Assembly: GCA_001969505.1 (NCBI GenBank)
Contig: LSSK01001915.1
Coordinates: forward strand, 1 to 19,582
Origin: Zancudomyces culisetae
Taxonomy: Eukaryota > Kickxellomycota > Harpellomycetes > Harpellales > Legeriomycetaceae
Direction of reading: 5' to 3'
DNA length: 19,582 nt
The notes under the pieces are model-generated. The model saw only the letters and a program-made list of their open reading frames with translations. It had not been told where the DNA came from and ran no database searches. This document shows positions 1-9,086 of this stretch, piece after piece; the stretch's first letter is position 1, and every line of letters starts with the position of its first letter. Both the position numbers and the translations under genes were made by a program.

Positions 1-144
1 ATAAAAACATATATTACAAAATTTGTTGATAAAAGTGAAATCACAGGGTGGCCACTAGTGGAATATGAGGAATTGGCGTTACTAGAAGAATCCGAAGTCA
101 GTGATAATGAAAATAGTGACGAGACTGAAAACTCTGAGCAATGA
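1..144 (+). CDS. 3' end of an unrecognised protein gene (partial)
   Basis: Frame 1 is open from the left edge to a TGA at 142-144 and encodes about 47 residues. The peptide starts with mixed hydrophobic and basic residues (KTYITKFVDKSEITGWPLVEY) and ends in a strongly acidic Ser/Asp/Glu/Asn tail, a composition common at the C-termini of nuclear and nucleolar proteins. I do not recognise the family from so short a piece. The first bases could be the end of an intron, so the exon boundary on the left is unknown. Its stop lies 4 nt from the stop of the convergent minus-strand gene, so the 3' UTRs must overlap. Coding status is inferred from composition and from the clean end next to the neighbour's stop. 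Confidence 0.65.
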   Translation: MKTYITKFVDKSEITGWPLVEYEELALLEESEVSDNENSDETENSEQ

Positions 145-148
145 AGAC

Positions 149-1774
149 TCAGTTGGAATCCATTGTAAACACATACACTACAATTATAGTGATGATTCCA
201 GCGATCAACCCCCGGCGGATAATCAAAATCTTGGTAGATTCAATGAGCGTCCTAATATCTCCCAGGGTATTCATGTACTTGTTTTCCATTTCGTGCCGCA
301 GAATTTCAGACGACTTGGATGAATCGATTCGTTCATACTTGCGTGCATTCAGCTCAATCGAAATCTCTGACCGCATGTTTTCCATCTCGTCTCTCAGCTG
401 CTGGCTCAAACTTTCAAGCTCACGAGCAAGTGCTGCTGCCTCAGACGTTAGTATTGATTGATCGTTCTTGCGCATTACATGCATTTCTGTTTTTAGCTTT
501 GCCAAGTTTGCTTTAATTTGATAGTCGTGATGGTCAATTTCTTCCTTGGTTACTACCTGTTGCTGAAGGTACGAAATGTCACTGAGTTGAATTATCTTGA
601 TCGCATTCATAACTGCGAGTGACTTTTCCAGGCTCAGCCCGCTTGTACGTAAAATTTCAACCACGTGCTGTGTATCAAACGGATGAATACTTCCTCCTAG
701 TGCCGCAATAATGCTTTCTTCTCTGTACCCAATTGTTTGCGCTTCTTCCATTCCCAGATACCTTATATTTTCGCTAGTTTGCGACTGCTCATCTGACTGG
801 TTGACCTCTGGTGTGTCTTGTGGCCTCTGTTGCGCACTTGAAGGGTCCGAGGCATTTATTGATATATACTCGTCTTGCAAATCACCAGTACTGACATTTT
901 CAGCGGGTCCTGTTGGTTCTTCTACATTTTTCGCTTCTGTACTCATGTTTGCTTCTACAGTATTATCGGGCTTTTGGACATTATCGATTAATACCCACTC
1001 ATCGACATCCCTCTCCTTAATTTCTGATACTTTCCTCCTTGAATTACCGCCACCCTCACCGCCAACACCCTCAACTATTTTTATTGTCAGCTTTTTGTTA
1101 TTTTCTCCAACATTCGTATCCAACTTTTCTTCTAAAGACGGTGTAGACACCATTTCTGTTTTCTTATCCTCAATGATATCCCCCTGGTGTAATAACTCGG
1201 GTACTTTGATTATTAGACCTCTAGCTCCTACACCATCAATACCCGTAGAACCAATATCCGTTTTGTTTTCAATAAAAACAGGCATTTCCCCTATTAGCTC
1301 TCCACCTTGTTTGTCAACATGTGTTGGTATTTTTTGGTCCTCATCTTCGTCTCTCTTTGTTGAGTAGAGTTTTTCTATACTTTTTTCATACTTTGGCATC
1401 TTTTTATAATTGATTGTATTGGGAAATCCGCTAAAAGATAAGCAAGAGCTAAAATTCCTAAATTGCACATTTCCCTTCATTTCTACCCCTGCACCCATTT
1501 CATTATATCGCCTAGAAAACGCAAAGGTGAGAAAAACGACATTTTTGGCACCAATGACTCTGCTATTGTGAAAGTTGCGCTTTAACACATACTTCGGCTT
1601 TTCCATCTCTTTTTTTTTGTCCACACAGGCAATATGCCTGTTGTTTCTAGTACTCCCATTTGCAGCAAACAAAAGCCCTGTATGTTTGAACCTTGTTGCA
1701 GTATCCTTGACGGAAAATTTCTGTGCAAGTCGACTTTTATCGATATTGCAAAGAGTTTTCAACATTCTTGTCAT
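149..1774 (-). CDS. FMP32: FMP32/MCUR1-type (DUF1640, CCDC90) mitochondrial inner-membrane coiled-coil protein
   Basis: A 541-residue intronless frame from ATG (1774-1772) to TGA (151-149). Residues 1-40 are basic and hydroxylated with almost no acid, as in a mitochondrial presequence. Residues about 130-350 are low-complexity, acidic and Ser/Asn-rich. Residues about 365-541 carry the DUF1640/CCDC90 signature: an FDTQHVVEILRTSGLSLEKS block, where the target helix is read against neighbouring helices, then a long charged coiled coil (about 405-515, with repeated heptads around RELESLSQQLRDEMENMRSE), then one membrane segment at about 519-537 and a very short tail ending MDSN. In the family, yeast Fmp32 and animal MCUR1/CCDC90B are inner-membrane proteins linked to cytochrome oxidase assembly and, in animals, to the calcium uniporter. 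The C-terminal domain is typical. The N-terminal region is much longer than in yeast Fmp32, which is about 200 residues. Family assignment is from pattern recognition. An A-rich leader (GTAAAG repeats) precedes the ATG. Confidence 0.82.
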   Translation of the reverse strand: MTRMLKTLCNIDKSRLAQKFSVKDTATRFKHTGLLFAANGSTRNNRHIACVDKKKEMEKPKYVLKRNFHNSRVIGAKNVVFLTFAFSRRYNEMGAGVEMKGNVQFRNFSSCLSFSGFPNTINYKKMPKYEKSIEKLYSTKRDEDEDQKIPTHVDKQGGELIGEMPVFIENKTDIGSTGIDGVGARGLIIKVPELLHQGDIIEDKKTEMVSTPSLEEKLDTNVGENNKKLTIKIVEGVGGEGGGNSRRKVSEIKERDVDEWVLIDNVQKPDNTVEANMSTEAKNVEEPTGPAENVSTGDLQDEYISINASDPSSAQQRPQDTPEVNQSDEQSQTSENIRYLGMEEAQTIGYREESIIAALGGSIHPFDTQHVVEILRTSGLSLEKSLAVMNAIKIIQLSDISYLQQQVVTKEEIDHHDYQIKANLAKLKTEMHVMRKNDQSILTSEAAALARELESLSQQLRDEMENMRSEISIELNARKYERIDSSKSSEILRHEMENKYMNTLGDIRTLIESTKILIIRRGLIAGIITIIVVYVFTMDSN

Positions 1775-2404
1775 CTATACTATTTCCCGCCTCTTTTCTA
1801 TTCCACACCCTTTTTTTCTTTTACTTTTACTTTACTTTACTTTATTTTTCCTCAAGATTTTGTTTTTGTTGATTAACCGATTACTATTTTATCAATGGGT
1901 ATAATTTACATGACCATGACCATGACCATGTCTATGTCCTTGTCCTTGTCCCTTTCTTTTTATAATTACGTTTTAATTGAGTTTTGATTGTAGAATCTGG
2001 ATGCAAAATCGACACTAACCAAGCCACTAGTATAATAATAGCTAGTTTAAGAGAAACCTCGATTATAATTTTTTATCTATCCTAAAAATGAATGGACTAG
2101 CTTCATTCAATAGTTTCTTGGCCTACAAATTTGAATGCGGGATTTAGTTGCAATAAATTCTACATTTTTTACATGGTTTAGCATTTTTTGTTGGTTTTAA
2201 ACTCGAGTTTTAAGGTTCCTCCAGTTTCCAAACCAAATTAATAATCCAAACACAAATCTCCAACTTTTAACTCGTAACTCGTTTGTTTTTTCTTTATAAA
2301 AAAAACAAAAAAAGTAGTGCAATACAACATAACATGAAAAAAAAATACTAATAGCCATGCAAATCAAAAAAAAGGTATGGCTTAGAACGCAAAATAAAGC
2401 ACGT
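1775..2404. other. Intergenic: FMP32 upstream region and PGM 3' flank
   Basis: 630 nt between two minus-strand genes. No convincing coding frame. Next to the FMP32 start lies a T-rich tract on the plus strand with TTTAC repeats (about 1820-1850), which is an A-rich leader on the coding strand. Further upstream is a hexanucleotide repeat, CATGAC x3 plus CATG (1909-1930), followed by degenerate TCCTTG units (to about 1952). The part nearest 2404 is A/T-rich with homopolymer runs and presumably holds the PGM 3' UTR and poly(A) site. No TATA box or known factor site could be assigned with confidence. Confidence 0.7.
1909..1952. repeat. Hexanucleotide repeat CATGAC/TCCTTG upstream of FMP32
   Basis: CATGAC occurs three times in tandem followed by CATG, then drifts into TCTATG and TCCTTG units. 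It lies about 135-180 nt upstream of the FMP32 ATG and is non-coding on both strands as far as I can see. It has the same 6-nt period as the coding repeats elsewhere in this window. Confidence 0.8.
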
Positions 2405-4291
2405 TTATGCCAAGCCGTTTTTGGAAGCCTCCATAAGTTCTTTGTCGACACACTCAACTAGCTTGTTTAGGTTTTCAATAACAGCATCCCTGTTATCTCC
2501 GCTTCCAAACATTTCCAAATAGCACTTAATTTTGGGCTCAGTTCCACTGGTTCTCAGTGTAACTCTACCGTTTCCTGCTGTTTTGAATGTAATCATTTGT
2601 GAGTCCGGTGAAGTAATAAATCTAGGAACGTATGTTTTATCATCGCTAGAAACTACAATTTGTGCCGAGTCGCCACCATCGGTTGACAACAACTTGCAAA
2701 GATTGTCGACCTCAAATCCATCTGTCAAGTCACGAATATAAGTGACAGGGGAGCCACCTAGCTGGGTTGGATAACGCAGAGTGGTTCCGTTGCTTGCAAT
2801 GTGGAAATTTGTTCGGCCACTGTTGTCTTGGGCGTCATCGCTTCCATATCTTATCTTGTTGAAAATTTTGGCTATCTTTTGAGGATCGCGGCAAATGTAA
2901 TAAAAGTTGTTTGATGCAAAATAGCCATACTTAATATACAGAGAATCCAAATACTCTTTGGCCGTCAATCCTTGTTCCTTCAACATTGCGGCGAGTTGGA
3001 CAAAGCATCCCAAAGCCGAGACTCCGTCCTTATCCAGAACTGCTGGACACATCAAGTATCCTATAGCTTCCTCGTATCCAAAGCATGGAACCAGTCCGTT
3101 CTCATCGCGCATTTTGATCAATTCGTTGGACATCCACTTGAACCCGGTCAGAGTATCTCTATAATGGAATCCCTCGATCCTGGCCATTTCGCCAAGCATT
3201 CCGGACGATACAGTACTGTTTACCATAGCTATTTTGCTTGGATCAATACCATGGCTCTTTGCCAATCTCAATGCAAATGATGCAAGCAGAATACCGAGCT
3301 GATCTCCGCTAAATACAAACCAGCTGCCGTCTGCCTGTTTTTCTGCTGCTGCAAAACGATCGGCATCGGGATCATTTGCAATAACAAGTCCTATTCCAGA
3401 CTCATCTGCCTTTTCTTTTGCTCTGTCCAATGCTCCCTTTTCTTCTGGGTTGGGGAAAACCACTGTTGGAAAATCTGCGTTTGGTGCCTGTTGTTCAGCA
3501 ACTTCTACGTATGGCTTGAGTCCAAGCTCTTTCAAGATTCTGGCTGCAAATGGTGCTCCAACTCCATGCATTGCTGTGTATACATATGCCAAGTCTGTAC
3601 TTTCATTGAGTTTTCTATCAAGAACCAATGACTGCATTGCTTCGTAGTATTTATCAATTAGCTCGGCCTTCATGTTAATAACATTAGGATGTGTGTTAAC
3701 CAATTCTACATCCCAAGTATCGATATCCTTGCACTTTCCAATACATGCAGCTATTCCACTATCATGTGGTGGAATGATTTGTGCACCGTTATCCCAGTAC
3801 ACCTTGTATCCATTATCATCTTTTGGATTGTGTGATGCTGTAATCATAATTCCACAGGCCGCCTCTTTGTATTTTACTGTAAATGGAACTAGTGGTGTCA
3901 TTGAGATTCCTTCCAAATAGTACACCTTGAACCCTCTTTTCAAAAATACTGCTGCAGTTAGCTTTCCAAAGTCTGCAGAGTTGTGGCGGTGGTCGTTTCC
4001 AACTACCACACCTCTTTCGTGCGCATTTTTCACAGTTTTTTCAACATACTCTGCCAAGCCCTGCGAAGCCAATATCACAGTGACGCAGTTCATTCTTGAG
4101 AACCCACCTTCCATCTTGGCTCTCAAACCTGCAGTGCCAAACTCAAGTGGTTTTCTCAGCAGACCCTCCAATGTTTTCAAATCACCCTGCTCAACCAAAT
4201 CTTGTATTTGTTTTCTTGTCTTTGGATTCTTATCCAGAGCCAACCACCTATCCGCCAGCTCGGCTGTACTAACTTTTGCTGAAAAGTCCAT
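2405..4291 (-). CDS. PGM2: PGM2-type phosphoglucomutase/phosphopentomutase
   Basis: A complete intronless frame of 628 residues, ATG at 4291-4289 and TAA at 2407-2405. It belongs to the alpha-D-phosphohexomutase superfamily, in the subgroup of human PGM2 and yeast Prm15/Pgm3 (about 620 residues), not the PGM1 type. Key sites are all present: the phosphoserine loop TASHNP at 151-156 (Ser153 catalytic), the metal loop DPDADR at 307-312, the sugar-specificity loop GYEEAIGY at 405-412, and the phosphate-binding loop RTSGTEPK at 580-587. The early FGTAGLRAKM motif (51-60) is also typical. The enzyme moves phosphate between C1 and C5 or C6 of ribose, deoxyribose or glucose phosphates through a bisphosphate intermediate, linking nucleoside salvage to the pentose phosphate pathway. 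Which sugar is preferred cannot be read from sequence alone. It is cytosolic; no targeting peptide is visible. C-rich tracts with STRE-like cores lie upstream. Confidence 0.93.
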   Translation of the reverse strand: MDFSAKVSTAELADRWLALDKNPKTRKQIQDLVEQGDLKTLEGLLRKPLEFGTAGLRAKMEGGFSRMNCVTVILASQGLAEYVEKTVKNAHERGVVVGNDHRHNSADFGKLTAAVFLKRGFKVYYLEGISMTPLVPFTVKYKEAACGIMITASHNPKDDNGYKVYWDNGAQIIPPHDSGIAACIGKCKDIDTWDVELVNTHPNVINMKAELIDKYYEAMQSLVLDRKLNESTDLAYVYTAMHGVGAPFAARILKELGLKPYVEVAEQQAPNADFPTVVFPNPEEKGALDRAKEKADESGIGLVIANDPDADRFAAAEKQADGSWFVFSGDQLGILLASFALRLAKSHGIDPSKIAMVNSTVSSGMLGEMARIEGFHYRDTLTGFKWMSNELIKMRDENGLVPCFGYEEAIGYLMCPAVLDKDGVSALGCFVQLAAMLKEQGLTAKEYLDSLYIKYGYFASNNFYYICRDPQKIAKIFNKIRYGSDDAQDNSGRTNFHIASNGTTLRYPTQLGGSPVTYIRDLTDGFEVDNLCKLLSTDGGDSAQIVVSSDDKTYVPRFITSPDSQMITFKTAGNGRVTLRTSGTEPKIKCYLEMFGSGDNRDAVIENLNKLVECVDKELMEASKNGLA

Positions 4292-4501
4292 TCTTTTCGT
4301 TAAATATAAAGTAGATTTTTGTTGGTGTTAAATCGAAATAAAATTGTTTTTCGTTACTAATAGACTTCTCTTCCTATTTATAACTTGGTCTTGAAAAAAA
4401 ATTGTCAGCTTAGGGAATATTTATACTTTTTTATGCATATTCACTAAAAGCTCAAATTAATACTGGAATGCAGAGTGGAGTTTGGATTTTTCAACTATGT
4501 A

Positions 4502-4585
4502 CCCCCTCCCTCATTTTTTTTGACTCATACATTTTGTCTAGCCCAACGTGAATTATAGATCTTTCTACCCCCCTCCTCCACCCAA
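4502..4585 (-). promoter_or_regulatory. STRE-like C-rich tracts upstream of the phosphomutase gene
   Basis: Two C-rich tracts, at about 4502-4515 (ACCCCCTCCCTC) and about 4567-4585 (ACCCCCCTCCTCCACCC), contain the CCCCT core of the yeast stress-response element (AGGGG on the gene's strand). They lie roughly 210-295 nt upstream of the PGM ATG. In yeast such elements bind Msn2/4 and act on carbohydrate-reserve genes. Whether this organism has that factor is unknown, and short C-rich tracts can arise by chance, so this is tentative. Confidence 0.25.
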
Positions 4586-5282
4586 CCATGCATTAACTTT
4601 TTCTTAAACTGTTTTTTTTAATTGTAAACTTTTCCTGATGAAAAAATTGCCTCATGAAAAAGTAAAAAAAAAATTGCAAAATTAAAAACGAATCAATTAA
4701 TCCACGCAACTTTTTAACTCTATTTTCCATTCGTCCATACTAAAGCATGAACTTGTTACACCTATTCTAGCTCTCTGATTTTCCCCTTAATATACACCAT
4801 TCAGGAAGAAAAAAAAATAGGCAACAACATTTACATAGTCAGATTTCACATACTAATGCACAATAAAATTATCCAATGCGCAAATTACAAATATTAAAGC
4901 CCTATGTTTGGGCATGGTCATTCTTTTTTCGATTTATGTAATCAATCGTGTAAGTTAAATACACTCTGTCATACTAGCCATAAAAAACTCACCACTGTAT
5001 CATCTGATTATATAGCCTAAAAAAATTATTTTTTCAATTACTCAGCTCCTTAATAAAAGAATTAGCTGTAAAACGTAGGTTTCAACTATTTTTAACATCT
5101 TGGCAATATTTTATAAAAATCATGCTTACTTTGCACTTTATATCCGCGAAAAAGTGTAAAATATTGTAACTGGCACATCAAAGAGATTTCACCCTGTTCA
5201 TGAAACGTATAGGATGGAATAAGAAACAGTGTGGTTAAGCTTCTACAGGTTTAAATACAAAAACAATGTAAAGTATAAAATG

Positions 5283-5312
5283 AGTGTAGTGTAGTGTAGT
5301 GTAGTGTAGTGT
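5283..5312. repeat. Tandem pentanucleotide array AGTGT x6
   Basis: Six perfect AGTGT units in a row. A second array of the same unit and the same orientation follows 112 nt downstream. The unit is not the common fungal telomere repeat TTAGGG, and no gene overlaps it. Just after it there is a small inverted repeat ATCTG...CAGAT (5316-5333). Confidence 0.95.
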
Positions 5313-5424
5313 AACATCTGTTTTTGGGCAGATACATCCTTTTTTTACAACCTACCCCCATTTATTCGACTAGCTTGGAAAAATCATCGCATACCCAATT
5401 TTATAATTATAAATTACAAATTCA

Positions 5425-5464
5425 AGTGTAGTGTAGTGTAGTGTAGTGTAGTGTAGTGTAGTGT
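5425..5464. repeat. Tandem pentanucleotide array AGTGT x8
   Basis: Eight perfect AGTGT units in the same orientation as the array at 5283-5312. Both arrays are perfect while the flanking DNA is unrelated, which suggests recent expansion or maintenance of each array and not duplication of a longer segment. Confidence 0.95.
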
Positions 5465-8096
5465 CACTCAACAAAGCCGCCATCCTTTTCGGGCGAAAAA
5501 AAAAGCATCCGTTTTTTAATCAATACTTGAGATTTGACACGAACTAGCTTGAGTACACCTAGACACCCTTTCCGTTATATTTAACATATGATAACCTCAT
5601 ATCTAACTAAAACTGTATCGCAACATTGATATTAAAGTTTTCTTTGGAGTGATTGCTATTTGTTATGTAATATAGGGGCTTAGCTATATTTTCACTCACT
5701 TTCTCATCCCCTTTTTCTATAAGAACGGGGGGTTTTTTTTTGATAAATGAATAACCAATACCGTATATTATTATTAAACGTCTATACTTCAGTTTTCGCT
5801 ACAAATACATCCGATAGGTATTTGAATAAGGAATTTGCTCAACCGTATGGCTTTTTGGTTGCGCGGATCGACATTTCATCACAAACACGTTTTTTTATTC
5901 TGTGTGGAAACTAAATAAGAACGGAGTAGATTTTGTAATTCTTGTTTAGCTGACTTGTCCCTGATAGAAACATTAAGTACTAGGATACTTAGTTTTGTTT
6001 TAATACAATAATGTCTTCCACTCCTCACCCCAAAAAATCTCACCTTCTAAATTACATTATTGTTAATTATGGCTCTGGTAATATTGATGGTAATTTACCT
6101 TTTATCTTTTATTTTTTAATTGCATATACTTGATTGGTAACGAAACTATACCAATAGTATAAAGATACTTTGCTATTCAAAAACTTGCAAAAATCCTCAG
6201 TTCAAAAATGCACTGTACTGTCTTAGATTCTCAAGAGGCCTATTTATGAACATGAAATATCTAAAGTCTGTAGTAAAACTTACTTTTCGGAATGTTAAAA
6301 ACTTAGGACCTTCCCATATAACCAAAATAAGAACTGATAAATTAATTTTGCAGTTCATCATTATATATCAGGTAAAAGTAAACCCAAAAAAAAGCACAAC
6401 AGGAACCTGGATATTTGCGTAAATTAGTAAATGTTAAACAGTGGGTTTTTGCTTTATCCCTCCCTGCTCTCTGTTTTATTGGGGGGGAGGGGGTCGAGAT
6501 AGAAAAATTAGACCGATCCGTTTGTCAGTTAAACGGCTAAATTATACTTTGGTGTATCTTAGTTGGTATACTGGATTATCCCATTTTAAAAAATAAACAA
6601 GAAAAGTGGTCAACCCAAAATGAAGATCCGCACATATTGGTAAATGAGTAAACAAGAAGAATCGTGATTTTTCAATAACAGTAATAAAAAGTAAGCTTTC
6701 AGGATGTTAAACCAATGAAGAATAGAGCCATCGGTTCGGATACAATTCTCACAATTGAATTTTTTTAACTTGGCAGTATACTGGTTTGTTTACCCAGTGG
6801 GGTATCTTTTAAGCAAAAGTTGAAATTGGGGAAGGTGGTATGAAAATACCTACTAGCTGAAACTAAATAACAAACATAAAACGAAGGCAGATAAAAAAAG
6901 ACGCCAGGTTGGTTTTCAAATTTCGGGTTGTAAAATATTCCCATTATTCTCCATCATTCTTTCAAATCCACCGATTTTAAAGAAGAACCAAATGATGTGA
7001 TAGGTGATCAAAAGGAGGGAATGTCTAGCAAATGAGAGTGAAGAGTTTGGATCAGATTTTATAATCACGTTGTTGTACTTTTTCCATAAACACAAAGTGA
7101 TGAATAATCAATCACTTGTATTTAGAATAATTGATGGAAACCTAGGGAAAAAAACATAACATTGTGGTCACATTGAAGGCTAAAATGAACAGGTGCAGCT
7201 TTTTTTTAAAAACAAATAAAGTTATATTGAAATAAAAAACATCCGAATACTGGTACTTTTGCTATTCCGAAATTATTCCTTGTGTTCTCTACATGGCAAA
7301 TCGAATCCAAATTGGCAAAAGAATAAAAAGTAAAGGACAGTAAAACATTTATTTGGAATTGGTTGAAAAGATGCAGATATTACCTAAAATTGGATATTTA
7401 AAGCATGGTAATGAATATTTGCATTTTTCTGAATTAAACTTGTCCGTTTACATCTTATTGCTGGTTTAACACTAGCTACCAAGTGTATCTCCACACTTTG
7501 CAGGTTAAACACACTAACCGCTATCAATAACATTTAAACAGATAATAAACTAGTAAAAGCACAGCACATCCAAGGTGCTAAGAATACAAAAGCAAAGGCA
7601 AAAGAGAAGAAAAAGACAAAGGCAAAAGTAAAATATAATAAAAACAAAAAAGGAACAAATAGCGAATGGAGTGGAACTAACGGTATAGAAACATATATTT
7701 TGTATTAAAGCAAGTGCGCAACACAATTTGGAGCATTCTATCAGCTCGTACCTGACGTAATTGTAAAACCAATATTCGCGGTGCCAAAAGTCTACTAAAA
7801 CCACAAAGACTTTTAATATAGATATTTAAGGCAAGAGGAGACGAAAAGACAACTTGAAGATATAAAAGTCAAGGGATTTGACACCAAGGACAGAGAATAG
7901 CTATTGTTCAAACCATCTCCTCGTATTTTGTTTTTTTATAACGAGGGTTGTACAGAACTTGATCTGAACTAGGTTTGACAAATAAACACTCGGAAAGATA
8001 TATTTATACAAACGAGCAATATAACAATTATTCAAAGAAAAAGAAGGAAAAAAGTAAAAAGAAAAAGGAATAAAGGGAAGAAGTGAAAGAAAAAAA

Positions 8097-9086
8097 ATGA
8101 ACAACTTACTATTAGGAATGTTGTTATCGTCGGTGGCCCTAGTGCTTCTAGTAATAGTGTTATTCACAAGTCGCTACACTTCAGAGTTGAGAAACTGGAC
8201 ACGTATGCTAGCAGCAAGGATGGGAATCGGTGCAGGAGTAATAAGTAGAGGTGGAATAGAAGCAAATTTGAATACAAATGACGGTGAGAATGAAGGTAGA
8301 ATGGCAAAAGTCTGCAAGAAAATCAAAAAGCGGAAAGATCAGTATCCAATCACAACATTAGGCGAGGCATATGAAAAGATGGTAGAGAAAGAAATAGAGA
8401 AAAAAAAAGAAATAAAGCGGCAGGGAGAGGGAGAGGGAGAGAGAGGGGAGGAGGTCAGCAAACAAGAGGAAGCCAAATCTACACCCACAGACCAAAACCA
8501 AAACCAAAACCAAAACCAAAACCAAAACCAGAATAACTTTAACTCAGGAACAGGTAACGAGCAAAAGGAGACAAATTGGGAATGCTCAATCTGTCTGGAC
8601 GCGATTAAATTACGTGACCAAGTACGATCAATCCCATGTTTTCACTTTTTTCACTTGATATGCCTAGACGACTGGTTAATAAAAGGATCTGGGGTATGTC
8701 CGGTGTGTCGATTGAGATTGGTGAAGTGTAACAGAAAAAAATGGTATATGAATAATGAACGTAGGTATGAGTTTGCTTATGGATTTGAATATGGGTATGG
8801 GTACGGGTATGAGTATGAGTATGAGTACCATAATCGCAGTGTCGTTAGGAACGAAGGAGAGGTAGGAAGACGTGGAGGTGGTGGTAGTGGTGAACAAGGA
8901 GGAGAGGTAGGACAGGTAGGAAGAAGTAGAGGTGGTGAAGAGGGAGGAGAGGGAGGTGGTAGGGGTATTGTCGGGTTTGGTGCCCGTAATGGAAGAGATG
9001 GACAACCCGATAGCGGTGAGATAGATGGGAGGAGGGGTGTGGGATACGTTACTATTGAAGGATTGTTTACGGCACAATTTGGGTGA
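8097..9086 (+). CDS. Membrane-anchored RING-H2 finger protein, probable E3 ubiquitin ligase
   Basis: A 329-residue frame from ATG (8097) to TGA (9084-9086). Residues 4-23 form one hydrophobic segment (LLLGMLLSSVALVLLVIVLF) followed by basic residues, fitting a signal anchor or type III membrane segment with the rest cytosolic. Residues 73-125 are highly charged and Lys/Glu-rich. Residues 133-146 are seven QN dipeptides. The RING-H2 domain follows with all eight ligands: C163, C166, C181, H183, H186, C189, C201, C204 (C3-H2-C3 order), plus the expected W193 in DDW and P202 in CPVC. Such domains recruit ubiquitin E2 enzymes. After the RING come a Tyr-rich YG/YE stretch (about 229-244) and a Gly/Arg/Glu-rich tail (about 256-315). 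The layout resembles ATL-like or TUL-like membrane RING ligases, but I cannot assign an orthologue. The ATG follows a long A/G-rich leader. Poly(A) signal AATAAA lies at 9286-9291. Confidence 0.85.
   Translation: MNNLLLGMLLSSVALVLLVIVLFTSRYTSELRNWTRMLAARMGIGAGVISRGGIEANLNTNDGENEGRMAKVCKKIKKRKDQYPITTLGEAYEKMVEKEIEKKKEIKRQGEGEGERGEEVSKQEEAKSTPTDQNQNQNQNQNQNQNNFNSGTGNEQKETNWECSICLDAIKLRDQVRSIPCFHFFHLICLDDWLIKGSGVCPVCRLRLVKCNRKKWYMNNERRYEFAYGFEYGYGYGYEYEYEYHNRSVVRNEGEVGRRGGGGSGEQGGEVGQVGRSRGGEEGGEGGGRGIVGFGARNGRDGQPDSGEIDGRRGVGYVTIEGLFTAQFG
8492..8531 (+). repeat. Coding hexanucleotide repeat CCAAAA giving (QN)7
   Basis: Six perfect CCAAAA units (8492-8527) followed by a degenerate CCAGAA unit, in frame as CAA-AAC codons inside the RING gene. 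Because the unit is 6 nt, length changes keep the frame and add or remove QN dipeptides in the linker before the RING domain. Confidence 0.9.

Larger units (their letters stand above)
4292..8096. other. 3.8 kb gene-free AT-rich region
   Basis: This is the largest gap in the window and separates the divergent PGM and RING genes. All reading frames are broken by frequent stops. The longest ATG-started frames in its central part are about 55-58 codons (for example 5747-5914 plus, 55 codons), and the longest open stretch I found is about 93 codons without an early ATG (6141-6419 plus), which is within chance for such AT-rich DNA. I looked for tRNA A/B boxes and for the conserved cores of U1, U2, U5, U6, U3, 5S, SRP and RNase P RNAs and found none. 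What stands out is a pair of AGTGT arrays (5283-5312 and 5425-5464), a G-run pair (G7-A-G5) at 6481-6493 and poly(A)/poly(T) tracts. A non-coding RNA, replication origin or regulatory role cannot be excluded. Confidence 0.6.

Noticed and set aside
711-1367. 218-codon plus-strand frame opposite FMP32
   Set aside because: Antisense shadow of the FMP32 low-complexity region; Ser/Pro-rich product mirrors the acidic codons of the real gene.
5283-5464. AGTGT arrays as interstitial telomere repeats
   Set aside because: The unit does not match TTAGGG or other telomere repeats I know, and the arrays are internal between ordinary genes; without the organism's telomere sequence the claim is unsupported.
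5747-5914. 55-codon ATG frame in the large gap with protein-like composition
   Set aside because: Length is well within chance for AT-rich DNA, no motif, no supporting leader or splice context; kept only as a note.
6141-6419. 93-codon open stretch on the plus strand, with a possible upstream exon at 6011 and a donor-like AGGTAAAAG at 6370
   Set aside because: No early ATG, no recognisable domain, and about one such stretch is expected by chance in 3.8 kb over six frames; joined exons required several assumed introns and ended quickly in stops.
6733-6743. tRNA B-box-like GGTTCGGATAC
   Set aside because: Differs from the B-box consensus, and no A box, acceptor stem or T-run terminator at proper spacing.
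7550-7804. 84-codon minus-strand frame, Cys/Phe-rich
   Set aside because: T-rich low-complexity composition, no motif, and not near a typical A-rich leader on that strand.
4292-8096. Transposon or LTR element in the large gap
   Set aside because: No terminal repeats, target-site duplications or transposase/reverse-transcriptase motifs were found.
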